Shown here piece after piece: positions 48,926 through 60,792 of a stretch of 64,000 nucleotides of DNA. The notes beneath the pieces were generated by a model that ran no database searches, was not told the DNA's origin, and worked only from the letters and a program-made list of their open reading frames with translations. Origin of the DNA: Sitta carolinensis (taxonomy: Eukaryota; Chordata; Aves; Passeriformes; Sittidae). The DNA lies in NCBI GenBank assembly GCA_032173965.1, contig CM063283.1:38995743-39059742 (forward strand), written 5' to 3'. The position numbers and the translations under genes are program-made. The stretch's first letter is position 1, and each line of letters starts with the position of its first letter.

Positions 48926-51914
48926 GTAGCATTCCGGGGACACTTAGTTTATTCATTATATTGGTAGAGACAGAAAATATTGGGTTTTTAACCTTTCTTT
49001 TACATAGTTTGAATCCTTGACCAAAATGAAAACTGCAGTATACTTTCCTGCGTACTAATCACGAAGTCATTACAATTAAAATAAAAAAAGCTAAAGCTGA
49101 ATAAAACCAAGAAATCTGGTGGTGGTTTAGACAAATAAAAAGCTTCAAAACAAAGGGCAGAAGATTGAAAATATTTTCTTCTCAGAATCAGATATTCAAC
49201 AGATTTTCAATTTTATGCTAAATGAGAAAAATTCTTCAGTGTTCTGCTGTAGAAATTCTTAGCTCATGATCTTTAAACACGCCAGGAGGTTATTACAGAC
49301 CATTTCACATGTTAGCTCTCTAAAACTCTAAATTATCTTATCATAATAATAAACTAAATCTCAGTTTTCCTATGGGAATGAAAGCCTGAAAGGATTATTA
49401 TGGGTTTTGAAGGCAATGACCTCTTGGCCATCCATTTGAATCTAATTTGGCTAAGTAATAGCAATAAATTGTTACAATTCAATGAATATTTAATGGAATA
49501 AATAAAATTACATGTGTATTGTTATTTTTGATTAATGCTTTGAATCTGACTCTCCTTGATTCTTGAAGAAATGTATATTTCCATATTGCCATTTATATGC
49601 AAATGCATTTTAAAGATAGTTCTATTACTTTTTAAATTGGGCTGGTTTAGAAGAAATTAAGGCAAAGAGAGTGTGATACACCAAAGCAATAAAACCATAT
49701 GGTTTCATAGATGAGAGTAACTAGACAAGCAGTTAATCCATCTATTTATCGCTTCGATTGGGACAGTTAACAGACATCCTCAAAGAAATGCAGTAATTAT
49801 TGACCTGACCCTTCTCAGCATGGAATTTCAATACCACTGACTGAGGTGATGAATAAAATCACTCGTTTATAAGGTTTAAAACTGTACTTCTGGAGCCTGG
49901 CTGGTGTTCAAAAAACTTCTGTGTAACAAAACAAAGACAATAAATGTGGTTCTCAGAAATCTGAGGAGATCATTGGTTTTGAGATGCTTCAAATTAGGTG
50001 AATCCCAAGATCACTACCTAGCCCCTCTTAGTAGTTTATTTAAATAGACAAGAGTTTGGGGGATTTTCTTATACTGGTCACAGTGCTGCTGTACTCAGCC
50101 TTATTAATTCTCATGTTTAAATTATGACACATACAGAATGTTCATAATTAAGCCACAATTTCATCTTAGCTACTGTCATTAGGTGCAATTTTATCCTGCA
50201 TAGAAATGTGTATTACAGTAAGACACTTTTTGTTCTGAATCATTATGTTTATGTAGAGAGGCTGTTCTCCATTTGATAACAGTTGTTTGGTTTGGATGTC
50301 AGAAATTAAATATATGTGTTTTTTTACTACCTGGGAAATCACTTACAACAGAAAAAAGTGCTTGTAAAATGAAAACGTTATTTTCAAAAAAAAAGTAACT
50401 GTAGGACAACGATTTTAAAAAGTATTTTTAATTAAATTTTGTAATTGTCTGTAATGATATTGTATTTTCCTATACTAATATATTCTGTTTTCTTCAAAAG
50501 AGGGAAATATTAGCTATACATTTGATAAAACAAACTGGGAATTCAGTTTGGCTATTTCTTTTGAGGCAATACCATTAAATACTTACAATGAAAAGCTTTC
50601 TTGACAGAATTTCCAGTAGATGAGGTCTTAGAAAGGGATTCTTTTTTGTTTTTCTTAATCAAATATAAAATTCATCTATATTGAAAGTAAATGTTTTGAT
50701 ATTTTATGTATAAAGCAGAAGGATATTTTCTGTTATTTGAAATCTATAGATAGCTCCTGCAACTAGAATAGTCATGCCATGGCATTTAAAAAGTCAAAAA
50801 CCTGAATTCTTCCCTTTCACTTTTCAGTGATTTTTCACTTTCTTTTACAACTAAGAAATAAAAAAAAGAAATTTCAAAAAACTCTCAAAACCCAGCAGTG
50901 CACTAGTATCTTTCCTTCAATAATGTAAAAAAAAATAATTTTTTTTTTTACAGATAAGAATGAAAAGCACGTTGACAGATATTGCCACTATAACATGTCT
51001 TCTATTGTCATCTCAAGTGAATGCTTGATCATCCACACTCTTATAGTTCCAACATAGCTCAACATATGGTAGGATATTGTGACACATTTTCATGACTCAT
51101 AAGTCAGGGATCTGATATGTAAAGTAGGAATCAAAGATCACAATAGCTCTTCTAGAAGCGCAGGGGACATGGTAAGTGGTTTTTTTTAAAATTTATTTTG
51201 TTTTCCTAGGCAATTTGATTCCAAAAAAGTTATTTACGAATTGCCAAGATAATAGAGATTTTGTTTAATATTGCACCCTTTGTTATAACAAAAACTGACA
51301 AGTCTCAGTATTTCTTTTTTTTTTTCTCAGGCAGAAGAAGACAATTCATCACTCATAGCCTGCACGCAACTAATTTCTTACTTCAATGCAGCTGTTTAAG
51401 CACTGACATAAAATGATTTTGCTAAGCTTTCTTAAACATTCTGGGTCTCCTGGTTTTTGTTTACAAATCACTTGAAGCTAAGCTTCTCACCAGACTGCTT
51501 CACTTAGTATATGAGATTTGGTTATTGGTACCCAACATGAGTCTCTGTAGAAAGGTCCAGCTGTCCTGGACAAGAAACTTTTAAAGTATGCAATACTAAT
51601 CAGTAACCAGCAACATAAAAATTTTAACAGTATTTTCTTTCATAAAACATGTAATTAAAAATTACTGAACGCTGTGCTATAGTACCACCATTATTAAGGA
51701 TCTGACTGATATTTTATTGTCAAAAAAGGACAATTTTTTAAAAGATCTCCAAATCTCCTTTTCCTGCTAGATGATGTTTTCTAAAGTAGAAATCACTCAC
51801 CTCCAGATTCTCTCCAGTTGAGCCCCATCTGTCTTGAAAAGTTTTCCCCAAGATTTTACTTAGGTCAGGCATTGCAGAATACTTACTTAATGATGATGAC
51901 AATCAGGGTTTATG

Positions 51915-52836
51915 CGTGAGAATCAGGGAAGGCCCAGAAGATAGATATCAAGGTTGGAATCTATTATAGAGCCAACCAAGATTAAGAGGCAGAAAAAATA
52001 TTCTATAAGCATCTGTAAGAAGTCTTATTTGTTCTTCTTTTCACGAGGGACTTCAACATACCAGTTCTAAACTTGAAATACAATAGAGTAGAGAGGAAAT
52101 AGTCTGGAGTATGTGGAAAATAACTTGCTCATACAGCTGGCTGGGGACCCAACCAGGGAAAATATTCTGCTGGACCTACTGTTTGTACACAGAGAAAGAC
52201 TTGTGTTTGATATGAAGGTCCTGAGCACAGAAATCCTGAAATGAGAGTTTTCTGTTCGAGAAGTAAGTAGGGGTGCTAGCAGGATTTCTGTGTTCGACTT
52301 CCAGGTGGGCAGGTAATGGACTGCTTAGGAGAGTGAGAGAGTCCCTTGGGAGGCAGTGCTGAAGAGCAAAGTATCCCAGGAAGGCTGGACATTCTTCAAG
52401 AAGGAACTTTCAAAGGGGCAGGAGTGGGCCATCACCTTCTGCCAAAAGATGAGCCAATGGAGAAGACCTCTCTGTCTGACCAGAGACCTTTGCCTGGAAA
52501 GCAGGAGAAAAAAAGAAAATTTATGACCCTTGGAAGAAGAGGCAGGCACCTCAGGATGATTACAAGGAGGCTACGCAGGGAGGAAATTAAAAGGGAAATA
52601 AATACATTTCTACAAATAGATTAGCAGCAAGAGGAGGGCAAAGTAGAATTTTCATTCCCTTATTGGGAGTGTGGGAAAAGACAGTGGTAAGGGATGAGGA
52701 AATATGTTTTCTTTGACTCAGTCTTTAATAGTTGTTCCCAGCTACTCTGTTTCCTGAGCAGGAAAACGGGAACGCGAGGACAATGAAGCTCCTGTAATCA
52801 AAGGGGAAATGGTCAACGACCTGCTGATGATTTCTG
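51915..52836 (+). mobile_element. CR1 LINE fragment, endonuclease end and linker of ORF2
   Basis: Sense CR1 from the C-terminal third of the ORF2 endonuclease. 'tctattatagagccaacc' corresponds to the YYRPPNQ block, 'cgagggacttcaacatacc' to GDFNxP, and 'ttctgctggacctactgttt' to the LDLLF block. The linker follows: 'ggaaggctggacattcttca' (EGWTFFKKE) and 'gacaatgaagctcctgtaat'. The match stops near 52836, just before the RT. No RT or 3' end follows at once. A CR1 copy ending in the middle of ORF2 at its 3' side implies later deletion or interruption. Confidence 0.88.
52346..52624 (+). pseudogene. CR1 ORF2 linker remnant
   Basis: This 92-codon frame lies in the CR1 linker but mostly in a shifted phase. 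Its tail (REEIKREINTFLQI) and the neighbouring phase (EGWTFFKKELSKGQEW near 52379-52426) are recognisable CR1 ORF2 words. It marks frameshifts in the dead element and is not a gene. Confidence 0.75.
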
Positions 52837-53830
52837 CTTAATATCTTGCCTTTATCCTAATGAATGAATTCTGTCTTTCCAGGCAATAAGATAAAAAGTG
52901 ATCTAAAAATGACCCTGAAAAATATGCAGCTATTTACCTGAAAGTTAAAACAAAGATTACAAATTAATATTTTAAATGGAACCTTACTCTACTTTTGTGT
53001 TACTGTGACCAAAAATCCTGAAAGAAAAACAAGCACTGCATAAGGAGTTTTCTAGGTGTTTCAGAAAGCTTAGGTTGTCATGCTTTTTTAAATAATAGTT
53101 AAATACTGTTCCAGAAATTGGATCTAGAAGTACAGAATCTGTCCGATCTGTACATTTAAGGTAGAAATCTATACATCTGAAGTGGAAGGTATTTGTCAAC
53201 ACAATTAGAAATTCAGGAATGAATCACAGAAAGGATCAGTGAGCAGCTCATAATCAATTTGAGCTACCAATTTCCCCCTAGAAATTTTCATACTTAACAC
53301 CAAGAACAGATTTATCTTCTTTATGTGATCACAATAGCATGTAGTTGCTTAAATAATCATTTAAAACAACCATCATGAAACACGAATTTTTTAACAGGCA
53401 TGTATATTACTATGAATAAGGCAGTGCAGTCAAAGCAGAAATTGAGGTGCATTGTAAAAAAATCCCAGGCAACTAACATTCCACCAGAAAAGTTGCAAAG
53501 CTGCATTTACATTTACAGCAGACACATACCAGTTTTCTCTTTATCAGAATAGTCCAAAGTGGCTAAAGTTCACTTTTGAACAATTAAGTAATGCTATAAA
53601 ATAATATAAATAATTTTTAAAAATTTATTTTATTCCTGTACATTCTTTATTAGAATTTGTATATCATATTTATTTGCACTGTAGGACTCTGGGGTTATCT
53701 TTTCTTCTCTGCTATGACAGGCATGCCAATGATCAAAACACTTTGTCATCTTCTATCTTAATTTCTTCCCAGGTATATTTTTATTAACAAAAGTTTAATT
53801 TTTTCCTTTTTTTTGTTTGCTTTTTATTTT

Positions 53831-53881
53831 GGGGGGTTTTGGTTTGTTGTGGGGGTTTTTTTGGTGTGGTTTTTTTTTTTT

Positions 53882-53913
<32 letters not shown>
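53831..53913. repeat. G/T-rich tract with 30-T run
   Basis: Runs of G (6, 2, 5, 2, 2) spaced by T, then 12 T, GG and 30 T (53884-53913). Low complexity. Confidence 0.96.
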
Positions 53914-53914
<1 letters not shown>

Positions 53915-54764
53915 TGTTAGATTAAGTCCAGAAGCCATGGTTTTCTCCTAGACTAGCTGGAGTCCCTGGACACATTCCTTTAGTAACACTTTTCAGAACA
54001 AAATATCATCTGTGTAAAACTTATCTGTGTCTATGCAATAAAATAAATCTGTTACATTTCCCAGTGATATGCAACAAGAGCTGAACATCAGACAGCAGTC
54101 AGAGGAAATGACACTTTCCAAAAGGCCATATAGTGTGCACAAATATGAGCTCTAGTTTTATATAATTATATGCCAGGACAGGGATAGTAAATCAAATTAC
54201 CTGGCATCATCCAACTCTCAAAACTGTTTCCCACTGCAGTTAAATTAAAAAGTTAATTTCTAGGTATTTTCTTTCTTTCTTTGTTTATTTTCTATAAGCA
54301 TAAGTACCTAGCTTTCTTAGTCATTTTCCACTAATTTGTATTTTTCCTATGGTTCAACAATAATAAACTATATCAAGTTATTATACATTTCCCCTTCAAT
54401 CTCTGATATCAAGATTAAAACAAAACATCCTCTTTAAACTCTATTTTAGAGTATGGTGAACATTTCCAGAATTATCCTCTGTACTATCTGCATATTCAGT
54501 AATATATTTTTTTTATTTATGTTGAAGTCAAATGATTGACCAGGTATAATCTAATCATTAGTGGTATAGTCCTTGCAAAAAATGAAAAAAGGAGAAAATT
54601 TTTTTCATATGCTGGCACATATACAAACATATAATTAGATTTGTGGACAAAATAATCTGGTTAAGACCCAAATAATTATCCTGTCTCATTTTTGTTACTT
54701 ATGGATCTCTAACAGTACTAATTTCATTATTTCACAGTGCCTTTTATATTACTCAAATTAGTAC

Positions 54765-54795
54765 ATATACTAATATATAGTATATATTAGTATAT
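54765..54795. repeat. 31-nt perfect palindrome
   Basis: Fifteen-base arms pair perfectly around a single central G at 54780. The arms include ATACTAATATATA and its complement. Pairing fails at 54764/54796. Confidence 0.95.
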
Positions 54796-55775
54796 ATAGC
54801 TCCTATATAGCTTTTATCCATTCTTTCTTTGCTATAAAAATTTAGGAATAGGTCTTCTAAATCAATGATAATATATCCTTGTTGCAAGTAAAGCATGTTC
54901 TGTTTTGATATTTGCAATCTCTTATAGTCATAATAATTTCTTGCTTTTTTTTTTTTTCCAAAATGTAATGAGTTGGCTTTGTTGTCTGTTGTGTATAGTT
55001 CTGAATGGACTCCAGTTTTTAATTTCCCATGTCTTTCTATTTTAATATCATTCTTCATAGTACATTCTCCAACATTTCAAAAATCCTATCGATTTTCCAT
55101 CATATTCAGTTTTTTTCAGGTAATTTCCTTTGCTTAGCAAATTCTGCCTATTTTGTTATCTCAAATTTGTTTTCGGTCAAATTCTTTTAATATTTGTTTG
55201 TCCTATTTTTAAATTTTCCCTCTATTTCTATTTTATAATAGGGGATTTGAATTGCTCCCCAAATTACAAGAAGAGATCTCATTCACAGATGCATTAGAAA
55301 TTTCTCTCTTCTTTTCTTTTAATAAACTCTATTAAAAGCACCTTTTCATCTATTTTACATGAAGCTAAGTACCTCTCATATTTTTAATAGTTATAGAGTT
55401 AGCCTCCTCTGCTTGAATTAACTGAGCAATATTAAAATCAGTTAATGCTTTAGAAATAGCTGCTTTAGAAATATGACTGCCTCTAAATGTCTTGTGCTGC
55501 CACCCATTTATTACATATTTCAAGGGAACTTGAAAATCTTCCACATTTCCAAATACTTTTGTGTCTAGTGAAATTTTTCAAGACTCCAGTCTTCTTTTCC
55601 AGTGCTTATTTCATCTTTCTTTTAATGCTGTGAATTGCTCTTTAATCAATGAAGAAAGAAGTGTCTAAGAATGGCAGGGTACTTTGAGACTCACCAGATT
55701 TCAAACTGATCAGCACTGTGAAGAATAGGCCATTGCATCTTATAACAGTAATTTGACAATTAATTCAAGATTGCA

Positions 55776-56290
55776 TGCATTTTTAATAAGAGTGGAAAGG
55801 AGGAGCTTGGGAAATAGCATCCTGACAGCCTCACCTCTGTGCCTGGGATCAGAACCTTCTGGAGTGTATCTATGGTAAAACACAAGGTTGCCATTTGAGA
55901 CAGCCAGCATGTCTTTACCAAGGACAAGTCCTGCCTGACCAACCCAGTGGCCTTTTATGATGGAGTGACCACACCAGTGGACAAGGCTTTGGAGTGGCTT
56001 ATGAAAGTTTTCAGTAATTAAAGAGGGCATATAAGGAACATGGGGACAAAGTTTTTAGCATGTCCTGTCACACTAGAATAAAGGGTAATGGTTTTAAGCT
56101 AAAAGAGGGCAGATTTAGACAAGATGTAAGGAAGACTTTTTTTTACAGTGACAGTTGTCAAACACCATATCCATAGACATTAGAGTCATCACATTCCTGG
56201 AAACATTTAAGATCAGTTTGGATGGGGCCTGTTCCTGTTTATTGCAGGAACCTTTTAAATGTTCCTTCCAATCCAACTATTATAAGACTA
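55776..56290 (+). mobile_element. CR1 LINE with internal deletion
   Basis: It begins in the early RT ('tttaataagagtggaaagga', 'acagcctcacctctgtgcct' for the SLTSVPG block). It goes on through 'gtctttaccaaggacaagtc' (FTKDKS) to 'accagtggacaaggct', then jumps near 56000 to the 3' end: 'ataaagggtaatggttttaa', 'agagggcagatttagacaag', 'gttccttccaatccaact' and the tail 'attataagact'. Most of the RT, including the catalytic box, and the region after it are missing. Confidence 0.9.
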
Positions 56291-56497
56291 AACATTCTTC
56301 AATGGCATCCTAGTTTAGGCATTTTGTTAAACAAGAACCTCACCAAGATTTTAGGCAATTGACCACCTGGAGATAATTCAGATTATGTAACATAAAGTTC
56401 TTTGTTGAATCAAAGGAGGAACTCATTTGAAGACAAGCAGACAGTTGTACAGTATACTACATACAGACAAGGTGGCTGCCTTTTCTCATTTAATATA
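56291..56497. other. unique DNA
   Basis: Nothing recognised between the CR1 and the LTR. Confidence 0.4.
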
Positions 56498-57025
56498 TGT
56501 GCTGATTTTGGCTGGGGAAGAGTAGTTAATTTTCTTCAGAGTAGTTTTTATGGGGCTGTGTTTTGGATTTGTGCTGAAAACAGTGTTGATAATAGATGTT
56601 TTTGTTATTGCTGACCAAAGCTTACACAGAGCCAAGGTCTTTTCTGCTTCTTGTACCACCCCACCAGTGAAGAGGTTGGAGGTACACATAAAGTGTGGAG
56701 AAGACATAGGCCTCAACTGACCAAAGGGATATTCCAGACCATATGGCATCATGCTCAGCAGATAAAGATAGGGAAAGAAGAAGAAAGAGAAGGATGTTCA
56801 GAGTCCTGTTTTCCTGAAGATAGCTGAACCCCTGTCTGGCCCTGGGAAGCACCAAATTAATTTCTTGTTTTGCTTTGCTTGAGCATATGGCTTGTATTTT
56901 ACCTATTAAACTGTCCTTATCTGAATCTAAGATTTTTCTCACTTTTAGTCTTCTGATTCTCTCCCCAGTCCTGCTAGTAAGTGAGTATGTGGGGTTGAGC
57001 TGCCAACTGAGGTTAAACCATTACA
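56498..57025 (+). mobile_element. solo LTR of an avian endogenous retrovirus
   Basis: It starts 'tgtgctgattttggctgggg' and ends 'aggttaaaccattaca', the TG...CA ends of an LTR. Between them lie the conserved U3 block of this bird LTR group ('ccaaagggatattccagacc', then 'atatggcatcatgctcag' at 56738-56757), an ATTAAA poly-A signal near 56906 ('tattaaactgtcc') and a U5-like end. The U3 site that I recall as a CRE (TGACGTCA) in related LTRs is here GGCATCAT. No gag, pol or env flank it. No clear target duplication (left AATATA, right ATGGGT). Confidence 0.85.
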
Positions 57026-60000
57026 ATGGGTAAGAAATCTTCAAAAATTTTTTTTTAAAGAAACTCAGTTAATTAGACCAACTATCTAGGTATTTGTACT
57101 CCAGAAAATTAGTGGAAATTTCTGTCTCAAGCTTCTTGGAACTCAGTCTTCAATACAAGAGTGGAAAAAAGCACTTTTTCCTAATAATCAACTACATTAT
57201 ACATTCATAGAGGTTCTTGTGACTAGAGTTAGTAATTTCCATAAAGTCAAAAGTGGGTTGCAACCAAAATTGCATGGAGTTTTGTTCTACTTCTAGATAA
57301 CATCAGGACACTGTTAAGTCCAGTGTGTCTACACCACAAGACCAAACAGATGAGAGAGCCTGATTAATAGTACAATAGTACAGCTGAGTTCTAATTATTC
57401 AGGACTGATAGTTCCAAATTTGCTTGCAGAACCTCTTTTCTTTTACAAGAGCCATTTAACTGTAGTTTGATATTAAATTTTACAATCAGAGAAAAATTGC
57501 CCATTCTCAGGTTTCTGCTGTTGTGATGATCTCATCATGCTTGTCATTCTTCAGCACACTTAATGCATATTGTACTCTCCAATCTTCACTAATATGACAT
57601 ATTTTACAAGTCACAGCAGAGCTTTGCTGCAAGACTTATTTACTACTACTCCTCTGTACACTGTATAGAGGTCTCTAGCACTAAAATTAACATACGCAAT
57701 ACGAAAACCTCTACTGAAGACAAGATCACATAGTCAGTCACTCAAATATTGACTTAGAAATTGGTAAAAATTAATAAAAATTCCCTTTTTCTGCCAACCA
57801 ACCAATCAATCAGGCAACCAACTTAAACATTCTCTTAACTTTGGAAGATTGGAAGGAAGTAGCGAATGATTCAGGGGCTAACATTACTGTCTTTCTCACT
57901 TTTATTCAGTAGTGTGACATCTGCTGCATTTGACTATCTGCAAGTCATAACACTTTTTACCACTTTTGCATAATGTTTTTGGAACAATATGAAGCATCAT
58001 TAGTGTATTTCAGTTCCAAACATTATTGTCTCATGTTGCTTTATTACCATAATAAACTTGTGAATCATAGTAACTAACACAGTAGGTCTCCCGTAGTGAA
58101 TTCATTTTCATATGCTCTTTTGTTATCATAAATGTGATCCAGAAAATTGTAAAGTCAGCAGTTCCATAAAGCTTATTAATAAAGCACATTACAGGGATGC
58201 ATTAAAGCCTCAACAGCTGTATTATAATGAAACACTCTACTTATAATTACAATTATGTTAACACTTAATAATAATTGGGCCTCTGTGTCTGTAGCTCATT
58301 TGCTCAATAGGAGATTGGGTCTTGTCAGAAGTAGCCATTCCCTCAGCAGGTGACCTGGTTGCAAACATAACAGAGTTTAAACAGAGCATGAAGTTAGTAA
58401 TGGCATAAAAAGGGCAGATCTGCAGGTGGGGTTACCATCTGTGAGAAGGAAAACGTGAAATAATGAGCTATATGGGTTTCTCTCTTCATGGAGATCAGCT
58501 ATCCAAGGGTGAAAAGAGGAGAAATGAAGATAATGGATGAGAAAGAAAACAAAGTAGACAGGTGAAGAAATTACCTTACCTACCTACAATACACAGCTTT
58601 CTACCATTAACAATACATAGGACTACAATGTCAAGAGTAAGCAACTATTTACATGTGTCCCAGTAATGCTACCAACATTTCTTCCAAATGGAAAATTATT
58701 TCGAGAGTACTAGGAATTTGTTTTTGAAGCCAAACTTTCTCTTCAAGGACAACAACAGGGATCTTGAAGACAGGCAGACAATTGTCCATTATAGCTTCTT
58801 GGCATCCAACGAAAAAAGTACTAATACACTGTAACCTTAATCAAGAAACAGCAGCAGGAGTCAACCTGCAAAGCTATCCTTAGAGTCTAGAGATGGAGCT
58901 GAGCAGTCTGGAAACTTTTCCAGTTGGTAGTCAATTCTCTACAAGAAAACAGCATTTCTCCTCTATGAAAAGGAGTACTTTGCATCCAAAAATTTAAAGG
59001 AACAGAAACGACCCAAGTTTATACACCTTGTTATTACTATCCCTACCAAATTACAGAGGTAATGCATCATGAGATGAAGTTGCCATTCCCGTTGCTGTAC
59101 AATCCCTTACCTGGATCAAGGCTGTATCTGCTTTTGGATTCAGGAATGGGAAGATAAAGAAGATTCCTACTTTCAGGAGGAGGGCCTTTACCTGGAATTA
59201 TCTTTCCTCAGCGTTGCAGATAGGCTTATTGTGTTCATATTGTCTAGAAATATACGCATTGTGAACTCTTTCAAGGTGTAGAAATATTGACTACACATAT
59301 CTTTCTGCACTTTATTGTAAAACAACTCTGACCTGTTCAAGGATGGTATTTCATATCTTGTGGAAGAGCAACTGAGCGTTACTGGAGCCTGACTAGCCTT
59401 CCCTTCCATAGTCTCTCTCCAAGGTATAATGTAGTCAGGTGGATTTATGCCTTAGTGTGGGTACATGGGCATAGGAAGAGAAGATTACCTCAAGCAGAGT
59501 GTACCTTTTGCAGAATCTTCTATTGCAGTTATTGGCAGGAAGGAGAAGGAAAAATCAGCTCAGCCTGAAATACTGGTGAATCTCTGATTAACCAAAGAAG
59601 GAGAAGCCGACAGCTTGCTTCAATTAAAAAACAAAAAGCAAAACAAAAAAGCCCCCCCCAAAACCCCAAACAGAAACAATTAGAAGGTGTTTTCTGCTCC
59701 TTCCAATTTTCCTTGGAAAAATCCAGGAGGATAAAACTGTGCCTTAGAAAATCTCTAAAAGAGTAAGAGCAAGTAACATGGGAGACCAGGAGATGTGAAG
59801 TATTAAATTTGAAGTATATAGAAGCTGCTCACTGAAATAGCATTAAGTGTAAAACTCGAGGTCATGATTGTGCATCTGGGGATGCATAAATAAAATTAGT
59901 CATCTGCTTATATATCAGGCTTCAGATAGAATGAATGGTCCTTTTACCCCTCTTCTTGGGCATGTTTATGCAACTAGCTTAAACCAATGTTCACCTGTCT

Positions 60001-60792
60001 AGGAGTACATGAACTTAATCTCCCTCCAAGCAAATGGTTGAAAGATGATGTAAGAGTTAAACTCTAGCAGAGGAAAAATGGGTAAAAAGTCACCTTCAGA
60101 TACTGAAAGGACAGAAATGGTACCAAAAAAAACCAGCATTGATGACTATCTCAATCTTTCAAAGAGTTTCTGAATTAAATAATCTGAATATCCTATTGCC
60201 AGTCCATGTTGGCATAAAAGAGTAACATAACACTGCAAGTGTACCAGTTTCTAGTGAATATTCAGAACTAGAGAGATCTGGGCTCTTTATTTAGTGAAGC
60301 AACTTAGGCACCTTTAAAAGATAAATCTATACTCCTACATCATGTTCCCACCTAGAATTAGAGTTGTGAAGACACAGTTGGTGATCCCTTAGCATTACTC
60401 TTAAATGCTGTTCAATTAAACCCACAGTATGCCTTTCTTAGGATGTATGAATATTATGATCCAAAAAAGAATGCTGGTGATATGTTTCTTTGATGGAAAT
60501 TTTGAGTTCATCAAAAATTGCTGTCAAGTATTTTAATTTTTGTAAGAGGTGGATGTAGCATAAGTGTCACACGCCCATGTTTCTTTTTATAGAAATATTT
60601 ATATGTGACAATCAGTGTAACGTTAAAGAGTAAAGTAAATCAGCATACTTTAGACAGAATGAGTGTTCATTGTGCTCTTGTTTGCTCATAGGAAAGTAAC
60701 CTAGGGGAAAAAACCTTTTCAACAGTTCTTTGGAAAGAGGTATCAGGACTCACTTAATAAAAAGGGAACAAAAGAGTAAATTACCACCTATG
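57026..60792. other. unique AT-rich DNA
   Basis: No gene or repeat family recognised. An A/C-rich low-complexity stretch lies at 59626-59680. A tRNA A-box-like word near 58292 is discussed under rejected items. Confidence 0.45.

Larger units (their letters stand above)
43938..51914. other. unique AT-rich DNA with minor simple repeats
   Basis: About 8 kb with no recognised gene or transposon. Open frames are at most 93 codons and random in appearance. Simple repeats are listed separately. An octamer (ATGCAAAT) at about 49598 could be a POU-factor site, but isolated octamers are common in AT-rich DNA. Confidence 0.45.
52837..55775. other. unclassified AT-rich DNA between two CR1 pieces
   Basis: About 2.9 kb with no recognised gene or transposon. 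It contains a G/T-rich and poly-T tract and a 31-nt palindrome, listed separately. It separates two same-strand CR1 fragments that are nearly adjacent in CR1 coordinates. Confidence 0.5.

Noticed and set aside
58292..58366. tRNA-like A box (TAGCTCATTTG) with a weak B-box-like word (GGTTGCAAAC)
   Set aside because: The B box is too degenerate and no cloverleaf stems can be paired; no SINE tail follows.
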